A stretch of 64,000 nucleotides of DNA from Patiria pectinifera (GCA_029964075.1 CM057135.1:11000863-11064862); one strand, 5' to 3'; numbered from the stretch's first letter, positions 45,737 to 57,499 are shown. Made by a program: numbers and translations. The notes: generated from the sequence alone by a model not told the origin.

Positions 45737-46400
45737 TTACAATGTAACACAAACTGCTTCATGATAACTGTAATAAGTTGCTTTTATTGAAGCATTCACT
45801 GAATCCATATTTCTAACATATACATGGTCAATCAATGTGCCCAATTCAGTTGTTGAGTCAGTAACTATCTGTTCATAGCCATGACCTTGTATGAATTTCT
45901 GAATCTGTGTTCCATGTTTCATAATGTCTTCATTGAAATCACCCATGACAACGCATCTACTTGATACTCTGTGAAGCTCTTCAAGCAGAATTTTCAGATT
46001 GGCAATAAATTCTTTCATGGCATATGATGCCGGACGATAAATGACAGCAACACAGCATGACATCTCACTTATGATCTGAAATGCAATGTACTCAATATTC
46101 TGCACTGATAGCATTAACCTGCTGAAAGCTCTGTTCCTTCTTCCATATACACTAACACCTCCATGGCTTTGTTGCTTTAACATTCTTGTCAACTCAGTTG
46201 AATTATCATATGAAACACTTCTGATCTGATGATAGCATTGAAATTCAGTTAATTCTGCATCTGGGCACATCTCATCTTCATTCCATGTTTCAGTAAGACA
46301 AAAAGAAAATCAGATTTAATCATTTCATTATTACAGTTTAAATCAATATTATGTTCCTTTAATCCTTTTATATTATGCATCATAATAACAATCCCATTTG
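45737..46400 (-). pseudogene. Helentron C-terminal APE-type endonuclease
   Basis: The nuclease begins in the helicase frame ([13 protein letters not shown] near 46,360) and, after a frame change at about 46,280, continues in the frame 46,270-45,737. It has G-G-V-S-V-Y-G-R, C-C-V-A-V-I-Y-R-P, V-V-M-G-D-F-N-E-D (catalytic Asp/Asn) near 45,940 and L-I-D-H-V-Y-V near 45,825, ending in TAA/TGA shortly after H-E-A-V-C-V. This is the exonuclease-endonuclease-phosphatase fold acquired by Helentrons. The stretch that should hold the catalytic Glu (T-E-T-W) is disrupted by the frame change. Confidence 0.86.
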
Positions 46401-48805
46401 CTTTTTGCTTCCTAAAATTTACTTTATCATCAATAAACACTGGCATACTGTTTAACGATTGTGCCACTGTTTCATTACAATAAATGTATTTTTCATCAAA
46501 TCCTTCAATCACTAAGCCAGTCATGGATGTAACTCTGCTTAGTGCAACATATGCTTGTCCAGCTGAAAATGTATGTTTCAGAGAAACAACTGCTCTATCT
46601 GTTGTCATTCCTTGCACTTTGTGCACTGTGCATGCCCAGGCCAGTTTTAAGGGAAACTGTTGTCTGACACACTGCTTAGTCACATTTTCCTCTTCTCTTT
46701 GAATCGGTACTATGCCTTCGTTCTGTGATGATTTGTACTTTCTTTTCAACTTGGATCCAACTTCTTTATTATCAAACTCTACTTCAATGCACCTTGGTCA
46801 AGATTTATCAGGCAACATAATTATTTCACGTACAGTGCCAACTACACCGTTGACAAGTCCATCTGATACATCAATGTTCTTAGTTAACATCACTCTAGCA
46901 CCAACACCTCACCACAATAATTCAGGCAAGCTTGTGCGTGTGGATTTCTTTGGAACTTTTACATTTCCATTTCTGGATGTTTTACTTGAATCTTTCTGCA
47001 AATCCTTCGCAAGAATAGACGTACATCACTTTGCAAATAATGTCTGTGTATTGTATTCATCGACCTCTTTGTTACGAGGAAAGATGTGCAATGCATCGTC
47101 CCAATCCTCTCCAGTTTCCCGCGATCTTAAAGTTGCCACATCTTATCCAACAAATTCTTTTTCTTTGCTTTAATACGTAGCCTATTCAAAATGTCTGCAA
47201 ATTCAACATCATCTTTTTGTCTAATTATTTCTTTCAGCTCAACTTTCTGGAAATTATCATTCCACAGATCAACAGGGACTGCTTCTTGATATAGGGGTTT
47301 TCCTCTAACAGGGGGCAGCTGATAAAAATCACCAACAGCTAACACATTGACATTTCCAAAGGGATTATGATCCCGTCTTTGTTTTATCTGACGCAAACGT
47401 CCATGAATTTAACACAAAATCTTGTGGTCAACCATTGATATTTCATCAATAATCAAAATTTGAAGATCTTGCAAAGTCTTCCTCAAAGTATTTAGCTTCT
47501 CTTCACCAAGTGGTTGAAAAGGTAATCTAGCATTCACTGGGATTGACAAGGCACTGTGTATTGTACTACCATTAATATTAAATGCAGCAAATCCTGTAGG
47601 TGCAATCAACAACACTGAGACATTGTCAGCATTATGAACAATTCTAGCAAACAGTCTTGTTGCTTCATAATGAACAGACTTGATTAAGTGGCTTTTCCCA
47701 GTTCCAGCTCCACCTGTCACAAACACATTGAATGGTTCAGGATTCTTCCCATTGATCTTCTCTAAGCACCATTTACGAATCTTATTAAAAACCTGTCTCT
47801 GCTGTATATTCGAATCTTATTAAAAACCTGTCTCTGCTGTATATTCAATGATCTCAATAAACCGAGTGCTTCTTGTTTAGAAATTCTTGCTGAATGTGGT
47901 TCAATATTGCATATTTTGTCTTCTGTTTTATTTCCCTGCAAATCGGGAATATGAAATCCATTCTCTTCTTCGATTACTGGTTCACGCTCTGCTTCACACT
48001 CTAGTCTTTCTTGTTCAGATTTAGGACAAATCGAAGCCCAAGCATCTTCCTGAACACCAAATTTCTTGACATACTCTTCTGCAGCTGCAAGAGAGTCAGC
48101 ATTTAAGTCATACAATGACCGATTACTTTCAACAAGACATCTTACAGATTTCAATTCACCATTTAAACTTATAGAACCATTTTTATAAAATTGTTCATCA
48201 GTTTCAAACTGAGGTGGTTTCAAGTGGGAATCTACACGATATGGAAGAAATAGCTGCAATATACTGTGATAGTATTTCTCAGGATATTTTTTCTCTGAAA
48301 AGCGAGGGAATCTTATCACTGCAGGCTGAGTTCTACTTCGTTTCTGTATGTGACCCAACCCATCTTTCAGTGCATAAACCATTGAATGTTTTCTGTTCTT
48401 GTTTGTGTTTGCATTACATGTATAAATAATTCTGTATTCTGAGCAAAATGTACCAAGACACATATCATCAAATTTATCAAGGTCCCGTCGTGCTTTGTAG
48501 CGATCAACTCTATTAGGCATGAATATGTCACGATCATCATCTTCAGATCTACTCTGAATTACACTGAGTGGTAAACTCATTCTCACAGGATTCTCACCAA
48601 CAGGTACAAACTCTACTTTTCTGGAACCCTCTTTCAATCTTAGACTGCAAACACGGAAAACTGCTTCCTGCGCTGAGATTTCACGATTATGTAGATATAC
48701 ACAACCAAGCTCTTTCATACTTTGTCGAGCGTCAAGATTGCCCTTCTCTGTTTCTTTCTGTGTCACTTTCAGCATCACTGATATACTGAATATCCACGTT
48801 AGCAT
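46249..48805 (-). pseudogene. Helentron PIF1-type helicase
   Basis: The leader frame (48,805-47,762) has [12 protein letters not shown] and ends at [10 protein letters not shown] 35-bp tandem duplication (copies starting at 47,776 and 47,811) shifts the frame there. The motor domain follows: G-G-A-G-T-G-K-S (Walker A) near 47,700, [10 protein letters not shown] (motif Ia), L-I-I-D-E-I-S-M-V (Walker B), [11 protein letters not shown] (motif III) near 47,310, and later T-V-H-K-V-Q-G-M-T and Y-V-A-L-S-R-V-T near 46,560-46,640. A stop lies at 47,407-47,409 between motifs II and III. The segment 46,750-47,126 is poorly conserved. PIF1-type helicases unwind DNA in 5' to 3' direction during rolling-circle transposition. 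Confidence 0.88.
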
Positions 48806-49707
48806 TCCAACATCTTATCAAATCAGGATTGTACAGATTGACCAAAACATCTTGTGGTTCTCTCTTTATGACAATAGTAGGTTTGGTGCTTAAAGCATTA
48901 TTAGCTTTTTCAAAATCATCCTGTGTTATATTAAGCTTGTCAAACAATTCTGTAGTAGTCAACTGTTGGTTGTCCTCACACTGCATGCCATTCCACACTG
49001 ACTTCAATAATTCTTGCGCATGAATATGATTCATTCCCTCGGTACGATGATTTTTACTTTGATCAATATTATCCTCCTCATCATGAGAATTTTGTTCATC
49101 ATCACTAGCAACATATTCATTATCATTCTCATCACAGTCATCACATGGATCTGGATCAGTAATAAATGTTCTACTGGATGGAGGTCTAGGAAAGTTGAAT
49201 CTACATTCAGTGCCCTTTTTTTTACAAGATTTAGAATGCTTCTGGCTATGTACCTGAACATGAGTCACTATATCATTGAGTTCTGGATCCGTTTGCTTAC
49301 TTGGCAACTTGCAACTTACATATGAATCAATGAATTTAATAACATCTGTATCGTTATCAACTCCCAACCTTGGAGCATTTTCAATCCAAAATAAACAATG
49401 TGTATGAGGTGACCCTCTTTGTTGAAACTCAACTCTATACAAATAATCTTTCACTTTTCCAATAGGCTTGGCTTCTGACTTTATAACCATTCAAGAATGA
49501 ATGAAATCTCTTGTCAAACATCCTAGCTACATTAACTGGATTACTTCGCAATAGTTTACATTTTTCATTCCAATCCAAGTCCTCAATATTTCTCGAATCA
49601 CGTTGTTGCCTCAATAATGTATTAATGACTTCAGGCCATCTCATATCAGCAGCTGAAAATGAGCAAAACCATGTTGGAATTCCTAATTGTCTGATCATAG
49701 CCATCAC
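48732..49707 (-). pseudogene. Helentron Rep (HUH nuclease), tyrosine segment missing
   Basis: The N part (49,707-49,435) has L-G[16 protein letters not shown], typical of the Helitron-like N domain. After a frame change near 49,480, the next frame has [16 protein letters not shown], the metal-binding HUH motif, near 49,400-49,440. It continues through a Cys-rich C-R-F-N-F-P-R-P segment and ends with [15 protein letters not shown]. In intact relatives the next residues hold the catalytic tyrosines (Y-A-C-V-M-Y-type segment). Here that segment seems deleted, and the protein passes within a few codons into the next domain in another frame. This would abolish strand cleavage. The missing-segment claim rests on my memory of the family. 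Confidence 0.75.
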
Positions 49708-50907
49708 ATCTTTCTGTGTTGCTGCCAGTATGGGGGTGTTCCTCTAATTGGTGTCAGGAACTTATAACCACTATCAGATTGCAAAATATCTCTCAGTTGA
49801 TCCCTGTCTTTAATCATAGAGGCGTTTACGTTTTCTATGACATGTCCAACAAACCCAAAGACATCTACTTGATTCAGATAGACAACACTGATTATTACAC
49901 TCTGCATTCTCTTCACATCGATGCAAATACTTATCAGATATGCAACTTTTATTCTTGTATTTGTTGGACTTACACTTAACAACTTGGTTGCGAAAAAGGA
50001 GTTTATGACAAACTGCACACACATACTCAGGTCCTGCTGAAACTTCCTGCCTCCAATTTCTCATTACATTGTTCATACTGCGTTTACTTGCTCTCTTCTG
50101 TTTTAATCGTTCATTGTTCCTTTGCTTCATTTGTTTACGATAACTTTCATCATTACAGTATTTTCTTTTTCCTTTTTCAATTGATGATATACGAAAATTC
50201 TCATTAGTATGATACTTCGTTTTCTGTGAATTTATCAATTTCATCCTAAAAGATCTATTATTTGCATACTTTGTCTTTATCCCTCTAATGATAGCATTCC
50301 TATATGACAAATCATTTTGATATTTCGCTTACCATATTTTTTGGCGTAAATCAATCATTTTCTGCCTGTACTCTACAATCTTATACTTTCTCTTTACAGA
50401 GTCGATCACTTTCTGCCTGTATTCGGCATTCTTATGATACTTGCTTTTTCCCAAATTAATCACTTTCTGCCTGTATTCCGCATTCTTATGATACTTGCTT
50501 TTTCCAAAATTAATCACTTTCTGCCTGTATTCGGCATTCTTATGATACTTGATTTTTCCAAAATTGATCACTTTCTGCCAGTATTCTGAATCTTCATGGT
50601 ACTTGGCTTTTACACTGCTAATTTTATGCTCTTTATATTTAATATTGCCTTCATATTTTTGCCTCCAGAACTCTTTCATCTTTGATGCATTCTCTGTATA
50701 TTTCTTTTTGGCATACTGTCTGTGTTTTACATTACTATGATATTTTTCTTTCTTTGCACACTTTCTCCTTTCCCTGTCTTCACTGCTTTCTTTGAAACTC
50801 TTTTTTGTTCCTGACTTTTTGTGACATTGGTAATGAAAATCACTCTTATATCTCTCTTTATTACGTACATTACGCTTAGTTTTCTTGACTTTAACTTGAT
50901 CAGGCAT
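49704..50907 (-). pseudogene. Helentron KYH-repeat region and zinc motif
   Basis: The frame at 50,907-50,329 contains at least five near-identical units of KYHKNAEYRQKVINFGK type, about 19-20 residues each; the DNA repeats are at about 50,400-50,600. The next frame (50,310-49,810) continues with degenerate units (KYANNRSFRMK, KYHTNENFRI, KYCNDESYRKQ). A W-R-Q-E-V-S-x-G-P-E-Y-V-C-A-V-C-H-K-L-L-F segment follows, a cysteine motif found before the Helitron-like N domain. Around 50,024-49,704 the frame shifts and shows [13 protein letters not shown]. The repeats are basic and probably bind nucleic acid; that is an inference. Confidence 0.72.
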
Positions 50908-50981
50908 GTCAGAGTTACTGTTTAGTAAATCTTGCTTTTTCTGATAGCATTCCCTAGCTTTTTCTCTTTGTAATTTTTGCT

Positions 50982-52130
50982 TTAAATATATATATTTGGA
51001 CGCTTTCGTCTTTTACATTTTGAACTTTTTGGCTTCTGTCTTTTTGATTTACTTTCCTCTTCACTGATGTCTAAGGACTCACACATACTGGAAACGTTAG
51101 TGACTACATCATAATGTATGCGGTGTTTGTGATACAAATAAATTTCTGACTCAACAGAACTGTCAATGTTACTCTCTGTAGATGTGTTTGAAAATAAATA
51201 CCACTTATTAGCATCATCATACGTGTAAATATTAACATCCAACATGCGTGCTGTTGCAATGATTTCTACCTCAGTAGCCCATGTACCACAATTGAGCATT
51301 CTTGCATTTGTTACATACTGTAACACTGTCCTATAACCTTCACGTAAATAACACCTGAAGTGAGCTGCATTTTCCAACAAGTGATTAACAATTGCCAATC
51401 TGAATTGCATGTGATTATCTTCAGTTCCTGATACTGCATAAGATATGGCTCTATAAAAGCAGTTACCATCACCTCTGATCTTCTTTATAGACTCAGGCCT
51501 ACCCATGTTTTGACATTTCGCGAGTACCTCTTGAGCATCCAGACAAATGTTTGTCACACACAATTTCTCACACAATGCGACCTTCTCGCCATAACTCAAT
51601 GGAACAAATTTAAAAGTGACTGTTTGATTAGCCTCAATAATTTGTACATCCTGTTGAGTGTATTCCTTGATTTGTGCAATACATGTACTGCTAGCATGTT
51701 CACTACGAGCACTGCTTAGAGTATCATCGCTCTTATATATAATGGCATCGTCATCTACCCAGGCAGTAACACCTGTAATTTCAAACTGTTCATTATCACT
51801 GACATTCTTAGACTTTCCAAGTTCAGTACAATACCTGCACACACCTTGCCATGATGACACACATTTGAGCAAACGTCTTCCTTCACTATCCTGTTGTTGT
51901 CCATGCTGATTTCTAGAATGTGAATTAAAAAAGTAATACAGGCCACCTTGAGCAATTACTGAAAATGTGCTTCCACGAAAGCAGATAAAACAAGCACAAT
52001 ATTTCTGAACTGTCAGCTCTACTGCACTACTCAATGCAATCATATTGAATTCAGACATGTGTTTGTTCATTAAAAGTACCACAAACAGATTCATAAATGT
52101 TCGTGTGAAAATGTTTTCCAAATGCATCAA
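50982..52130 (-). CDS. Helentron OTU-like cysteine protease domain
   Basis: A 382-residue frame. The OTU domain begins near residue 205 with K-K-I-R-G-D-G-N-C-F-Y-R-A-I-S, the D-G-x-C catalytic block with Asp and Cys, and ends near residue 340 with H-K-H-R-I-H-Y, where the catalytic His is expected. Between them E-V-E-I-I-A-T-A-R-M-L-D-V-N-I-Y-T-Y is the usual OTU core strand pattern. The N-terminal 180 residues resemble the segment found before OTU in other Helentrons, including F-x-x-F-N-S-H-S-R and a Gly-rich turn. OTU proteins remove ubiquitin. The role in Helentrons is not known. All catalytic positions look present. Confidence 0.85.
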   Translation of the reverse strand: MMHLENIFTRTFMNLFVVLLMNKHMSEFNMIALSSAVELTVQKYCACFICFRGSTFSVIAQGGLYYFFNSHSRNQHGQQQDSEGRRLLKCVSSWQGVCRYCTELGKSKNVSDNEQFEITGVTAWVDDDAIIYKSDDTLSSARSEHASSTCIAQIKEYTQQDVQIIEANQTVTFKFVPLSYGEKVALCEKLCVTNICLDAQEVLAKCQNMGRPESIKKIRGDGNCFYRAISYAVSGTEDNHMQFRLAIVNHLLENAAHFRCYLREGYRTVLQYVTNARMLNCGTWATEVEIIATARMLDVNIYTYDDANKWYLFSNTSTESNIDSSVESEIYLYHKHRIHYDVVTNVSSMCESLDISEEESKSKRQKPKSSKCKRRKRPNIYI

Positions 52131-52151
52131 TTTCGTCGGGCAACTCTGTCA

Positions 52152-52827
52152 CTAATAAATATTCTCATTCCTCGTTGTTGAGCTTTGAGAAAAGTAACTG
52201 TACAATTCATTCCCAGTTTGTAACACAAAATCCATGTCTTTGGAAGACCAAATGTTCAACTGCTTAATTTGACTAAAGAGGATTGCACAAAGGCTCATAC
52301 AAACACACTGTCTACCAGCCAACTCTGCAAATCTGCAATCTCCTTGGTGAAAACTACCTTGAATAAATCTGCTGTCTTTCCCCTCGTCAATCTTTTGATT
52401 GTCAGTGAAAGTAGTGTTTTTATTACACGGTGTCAGTACTTCATTTTGATCATCAGCTTTAACCATTCTCTGTGAAATGTCGCTTTGTAAAGTGACTTTG
52501 AGTTTTTTTCCTACCATCACTATCTTCAATAACCTTTTCTCCATTATCTTCACCTTTTCTTTTTGAATTAACTTTTTCATCACTGTCCTTTTCATTTTCT
52601 AGCACTTGATCCCTCCGTCTTCTCAGTCTACATCTAGTACTGGCTTTTGTTGTCGTTTGATTTCTGCTTGTATCATTGTTGTCTTTGCCTTGTTTAGTAC
52701 ATGTACTTCTTGTCTTCCGTACTCTAGGCTGATTCTCATCTTTGTTTTCCTTTCCATTGTTACAACTGTTCTGAACATTTGTGTTTTTCTTGCTCCGCAA
52801 AGAATATCCTCCACCAGTTTGCTGCAC
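52152..52827 (-). pseudogene. Helentron Ser/Lys-rich linker before OTU
   Basis: Low-complexity, Asn/Lys/Glu-rich sequence in two overlapping frames (52,827-52,459 and 52,595-52,152) linking the PHD and OTU parts. It contains R-R-R-R-D-type basic clusters and continues into a block (LAGRQCVCMSLCAILFSQIK) that is typical of the start of the peptidase segment upstream of the OTU core. A frame change lies between 52,595 and 52,459. Confidence 0.55.
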
Positions 52828-53786
52828 TATACTCTGTTAAGGTTTGCATTTACACATGTATATTGGCAACCCATGTCATCTGCATGTTTGGTTACCTGCT
52901 CACCTTCATTTTCATTCCTTCTTGAATCTTGAATGCAATCACGTGTACTAGAAATGCCACCATCAGTACGTACATGAAGGTTCTCCATACTGCATTCACA
53001 CACTGGCATCTCATATCTGTTTGAATCTGTAGGAATTCCAAGGTCATACAATAAAGACTCTGTATAAGTACATCTTCCACATTTGAGACACAACCATGAT
53101 ACTGACTTACTTGCCAAAAGAGTGTGCATATGAGAAAATCCCATACAGTTTACATGATAGAAGATATGACAACAACTGCACTCCACAACTCTGTCATCTG
53201 GACCAGTTAACTGATCACATAACCAACATCATCGTTTTTGTGTTTCCTTCAAACACCGTTTTGCACTCTTAGCCTGTGTCTCCTCAACATTCCTACATGG
53301 CTTATGCAATTTGGTTTTTGCTTCATTCTGTGTTACTCCATTTGAACATTTATGTTTCTTGAACGAAGCCTGTGTGCAACCCACAGTTCGGCTATTCTCC
53401 TTTTTCTTTGCATTTGTTTGTTGTGTGCATTTTATTGATGACATAACTACAACTTCTTCTGGTGTGACATTGAATACTCTTCAGTACTTTCTCATGGGCT
53501 CTTTGTTCTGCTCGACCGATGCGAATTTCCACTCTCCCAATCTTTGACCTACGATATGCATGTTTACGCTCTTGTCTTCTCATTTTCTTCTGTTTGGTTT
53601 TGAGACCTTCCTTTCCTCTTGACAATACTCTACAACAGACTCCAATACCTTACTCCTGCTACAGCATGTCTTGTTGTTTACCTTCAGCTTTGTCACAGCT
53701 TTGAACTTCCTTACAATTCTCCTCTTCTTCAGTTCAGCCACAGTGGTCTTCTCTGCATAGTCCTCTTCAAGCCATATCTCAACCAT
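52827..53786 (-). pseudogene. Helentron N-terminus with PHD finger
   Basis: The region starts with an acidic/basic leader (MVEIWLEEDYAEKTTVAELK at 53,786) and continues as very Lys/Arg-rich sequence in changing frames. A C4HC3 PHD-type finger follows: CWLC (just after an in-frame TGA at 53,229-53,231), CSCC, H-V-N-C and W-L-C-L-K-C, spanning about 53,216-53,081. PHD fingers bind histone tails or act as protein contacts; in Helentrons the role is unknown. A short ATG at 53,186 lies after the first two cysteines and is unlikely to be the true start. Confidence 0.72.
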
Positions 53787-53789
53787 TCT

Positions 53790-55260
53790 CTTTGAAAGCT
53801 AGTCAAACCGCTAGTCAAGCCATTGATCAAAAATCTGGTACACCTTTTCTGAGCCGCTATCCAAGTGAAGGGCACACTGGTCCCACTACCCTTGTCGGGA
53901 GAATTGGGAGTACACTGGCCCCCAAGTTCCCGGAGTACGAACACACGCTGTATGTGTGCCACCTGGTTTGCGCAATGCCCAATGGGCATGCGTCTTCCCC
54001 AAGGAGGTGCCAACCTCGGGGAAGTTGAAGGAATGCTACATCTGGAGAGGCCCTGGCCTAGAGTTTTCTTCACAGTCTTCACCATTTTCTGCAAAATACA
54101 AATGAAAGAAAATACGTCATCCAATTTAATTAGAAATTCACTTCAGCAGCAACATATACAGTCAAACACTGATAAGAAAGGCACTGTTAATACAAATCCT
54201 GCAATATAACAAGGACAATGTTAGGTCCCAAGTCTTTGTTTTCTTTGTCCCAAGTCCCAAGCACACCGTTCTAACAGTGTTCCAGAGATTGGAAACACAT
54301 ATACAGTGGATCCACTTTATATGTATTTGCAATCTCCTCATCTGCCCTATAAACATCCTTCAAGTGACTTTCCACCCATCAACAAACGTAACTGTAATTA
54401 AAATGAAAAATGCATCCAAGCCCTTCCACGGATCGAACACTAAAATTTGTTCATGCAAACGCAGAGCACAGAACATTAAGTTCATGCCATAACCCCAGGG
54501 CCAACTCCAATACCCCACGCAATTCTAGATTCTTGCCGTTTCCATGAAATATTCTAATTTCGCGCGCACATGCGTGTAAGTTCCACTGGTTGGCAACATC
54601 CATTGATCTGCATGGAGATCAATGGATTATACCATGCAGTGGCACATGCATGCATGCACGCGCAAAATTACAATATTTCATCAGTAGCGCTATTTTTTAG
54701 TGCAAGTATCACTGGGTCAAATAACTAGATTTTTCTCATTATTAAAAAAAAAAAGGCGACTTCATTTTATATTAACGTCATCAATCAACCAACTTAATTT
54801 CATTAACATGCTAACAAATGATTGAAATAGGCACAACCCACATAACTGAGTCACTACAAATAACCTTCACACAAATAGTCCAATGTAAAAAGTAACTGTG
54901 TTGTTCATATTCCACTAAATTAATTTGTTTTTTTTTAAACTTTCAATAAATACATAAACTGAACATCGTTGCCTCGGTGTGGATCACGTGGATCAGATGT
55001 ACTATGACCCTGACACAACGAAACCTATTTCAAAATTTCACGCCAATGATGTTGTCAGAACCCTTTTTTTGTTTAAATTAAATCGCAATTAGGACACTTT
55101 ATTATAAACCTTTAATCACATTTGAAAATGATTAATATGCTTCTGTACAAAATTACAACTCAATTAAAATACATGTATTTACAAAAACAACTGCGAATAC
55201 CTTTCCAAAATGATTGCCACGCACAAATGTATCATACATGTGCAGGAAAGAGATCCATAC
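53790..55260. other. Non-coding stretch after the Helentron start
   Basis: Bases 53,840-54,060 are clearly richer in G and C than both sides, with repeated TCAAGCC/CTAGTCAA words at the left. They may be the 5' untranslated end of the Helentron or a separate insertion. The remainder is AT-rich with no recognised exon. Confidence 0.4.
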
Positions 55261-55263
55261 ACG

Positions 55264-56145
55264 AACAACACTTATTTTTCCCTATAGTTACCGACAAGCC
55301 ATGAAAAACAATGCCATATCCTAAAAAGTTGAATTTAGCAGTGAGAAAATTGAAGCATTACTCAGAAAACACTTAGAATTTTTCAGAGCAGTTTCATAAG
55401 GTTTCTACACAGGGTGTCAAGTGTTGTCCGTGTATGAAACTCTTTCCCACGTGCATAATATTTACAAATGTTCACCATACTTCATGCATACAGCCGCACA
55501 TCTACATTACGCACTTCTGTGAACAATGTTCTTCTGAATAATCAGTTAATCTATCTATCTATCTATCTATCTATCTATTTCACTCCTTTCACTCACATTT
55601 CCAAATCTCATTTGAGAGTTCCATACACGGACAACACTCGACACCCTGTGCACAAACCCAATGACACTGCTCTGAAAAGTTTGGAAAGAGTTCCATAAAC
55701 AGACGCTTATTTTTTTCTAGGCTATAGTGACCTATCAACCATGATAAGCAATGACGTCCTAAACAGTCAAATTTAGCAGTGAGAAAATTGAAGCATTTAC
55801 TGATTTAGGCTTACTTAGAAAACACTTAAAAATGTTGGCAAGAGTTCACACGGGCAACGCCTATTTTTTCCTAGACCCAATAATTGGGCCATTTTCACTA
55901 CTATTTTCGAATTTCAAAAAAACCCGAATTTTTCGTTCTAGACCGACCAAATCCAAAATTCGAAAAAAGGAGTGAAAATGCCCCAATTACTGGGTCTAAT
56001 TTTTTCCCTATAGTGACCTATATATAACAAGCCACGAAAAGCAATGACATGTCCTAAAAAGTAGAATTAAGCAGTGAGAAAATCGAAGCATTTACTTAGA
56101 AAACACTTGACTTAGAATTTTTCAAAGCAGTTTCATTCATAATTT
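55264..56145. repeat. Three diverged copies of a 140-bp repeat with nested elements
   Basis: Copies start near 55,264, 55,706 and 56,001, each with TTTTTCCCTATAG-type start, a segment AAGCAATGACATGTCCTAAA, then TTTAGCAGTGAGAAAATTGA and AGAAAACACTTAGAATTTTT. Between them lie a foldback (arms about 55,404-55,445 and 55,612-55,652, sharing CAGGGTGTCAAGTGTTGTCC inverted), a (CTAT)n microsatellite at 55,551-55,578, and a palindromic element at 55,872-55,998. Confidence 0.78.
55872..55998. mobile_element. 127-bp palindromic miniature element
   Basis: TAGACCCAATAATTGGG at the left pairs with CCCAATTACTGGGTCTA-type sequence at the right, and CCATTTTCACT with AGTGAAAATG inside. Both flanks have TTTTTTCC(C)TA, compatible with a target duplication. 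It is inserted in the 140-bp repeat. No coding capacity. Confidence 0.75.
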
Positions 56146-56149
56146 ATAC

Positions 56150-57100
56150 ATGTTATAGGGTTTGTCATGCATGTTTGTGCACGCCATGCCACAAACAACA
56201 TGCAGCATCATGAGCATGCTGTCCGTGCATGGAACTTTTCCCCCAACGATTTTCCTCAAATAATGTTAACCACCCCTTAAAACATACATCTTCACACTTT
56301 TAGGTATACCCAAATGAAAATACTGGACATTGAATGTTAAACTAATCCGACAGACCAACAATTTCTCTGAAGTTTTCTTTGCTTCAAAGTACCCAAACCT
56401 CACTTACGCGATGGCTTGCTGAATAATGGCGCGATTAGATGGATTGCGCTACAGCTGCATATCACGCATACACTTGCGGGATCCATCGATCCTGTACAAA
56501 ATTATGTTGACACGATCTGAGCGCGATCTACCGATAGTTACGCAATCGACCGATAGCAGAGCGCGATTGGAACATCGCGCATCCTCTTATCACGCCCATC
56601 GCAAAAACATGGCTCCGCTCCATTCAAAGACATGACACTAATGAGGCGGAAACCAAACTTTTATTCCTACGTCATACGCATACGCCCAACGCAAAGTGAG
56701 GGCGCTAATCATTATTCTGATGGTCAAGAACTTCTAAGCTCCATCTCATTCCTTAAGTTGTTTCGACACTTGTACTAGCGTCGCTTCGTCCGCCGCGAGA
56801 TCATTGTTTTCGGACGTACCTGCAGGTCTTCACTTTTTAATAATGCAATAACTACTACGCATCTACTTTTCTATCGCTCTTTTAATACACCACCAAAAAA
56901 GTTTCATGCATTTTAAAAAATTATATACTGCGTCATTACGGTTTTACTTTTTTACTAATAAAAATCTTACCTCACGCTCTTCTTTATACATCTCAAATCC
57001 CAACGATAAACGCATCAGATATTCTACAGCCTCGACTGCTAGTGCGTACCCAGCGCAGGCATTGCGGAGCAGGGGGGGGGGGGGGGGGGGAAATTTGACC
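56150..57100. other. Non-coding stretch with a 19-base G run
   Basis: The segment 56,425-56,620 is CpG-containing with repeated GCGCGAT and CGATAG words, but no exon is recognised. A G run of 19 bases lies at 57,072-57,090. No gene is supported. Confidence 0.5.
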
Positions 57101-57499
57101 CCTACCAAAATATTTAGTAAAACTACTCTTTTCAACTTCGTCGCCTTTTCACCAACGTTTAATTCCTCATCCCGTTCCGCAATATTTGTGGAGATGGGCC
57201 ATTTTTAATTTTTTTTTTAACAGATGCCATATTAAACCATAAAAAACCCAATCAAGATGACCTTTAATCACAACATGTTAAGACTCCCCTTTTCAAATTT
57301 CGTGCAAACGTCGGTAATCTTGCCATCTTGAAAAGAATATTTGTGAAATACTGTACATGACTCTCCTCTTGGACCATTTCCACCATTCGATATCGTAACT
57401 GCACCCCCGCCCAAAAGATGATCATCACAACACCAATAAACAAAGACGCATCACACAAGTCTGTATTTACCTCCAATCGTCCACCCCTTATCCCTCTTT

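Larger units (their letters stand above)
45737..53786 (-). mobile_element. Helentron (Helitron-like rolling-circle transposon) with OTU, PHD and endonuclease
   Basis: An 8-kb minus-strand transposon whose large protein is spread over several frames. In transcription order: basic N-terminus (53,786-53,230), PHD finger (about 53,216-53,081), Ser/Lys-rich linker (52,830-52,150), OTU cysteine protease (51,520-51,050), KYH-repeat region (50,907-50,100), Helitron-like N domain and Rep (50,024-48,732), PIF1-type helicase (48,805-46,249), APE-type endonuclease (about 46,390-45,737). This order is that of Helentrons (Helitron2), which include OTU and a C-terminal endonuclease. Breaks include a 35-bp tandem duplication in the helicase, frame changes near 50,020, 49,480, 47,740 and 46,280, and loss of the Rep tyrosine segment. 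It is inactive but relatively young, as most domains are clear. Confidence 0.92.

Noticed and set aside
46712-47173. 153-residue open frame on the plus strand
   Set aside because: It is the antisense shadow of the Helentron helicase region; no motif on the plus strand.
53729-54124. 131-residue minus-strand frame upstream of the Helentron protein
   Set aside because: No motif, GC-rich low-conservation sequence, and the Helentron coding pattern begins after it.
55551-55578. (CTAT)n run as a possible regulatory array
   Set aside because: It is a simple microsatellite with no further structure.
57264-57476. Minus-strand frame with a splice-like acceptor and TISNGGNG-like sequence
   Set aside because: The reading frames are ambiguous, no donor fits the phase left open by the exon at 61,049, and the resemblance to vitelline-layer proteins is too weak.
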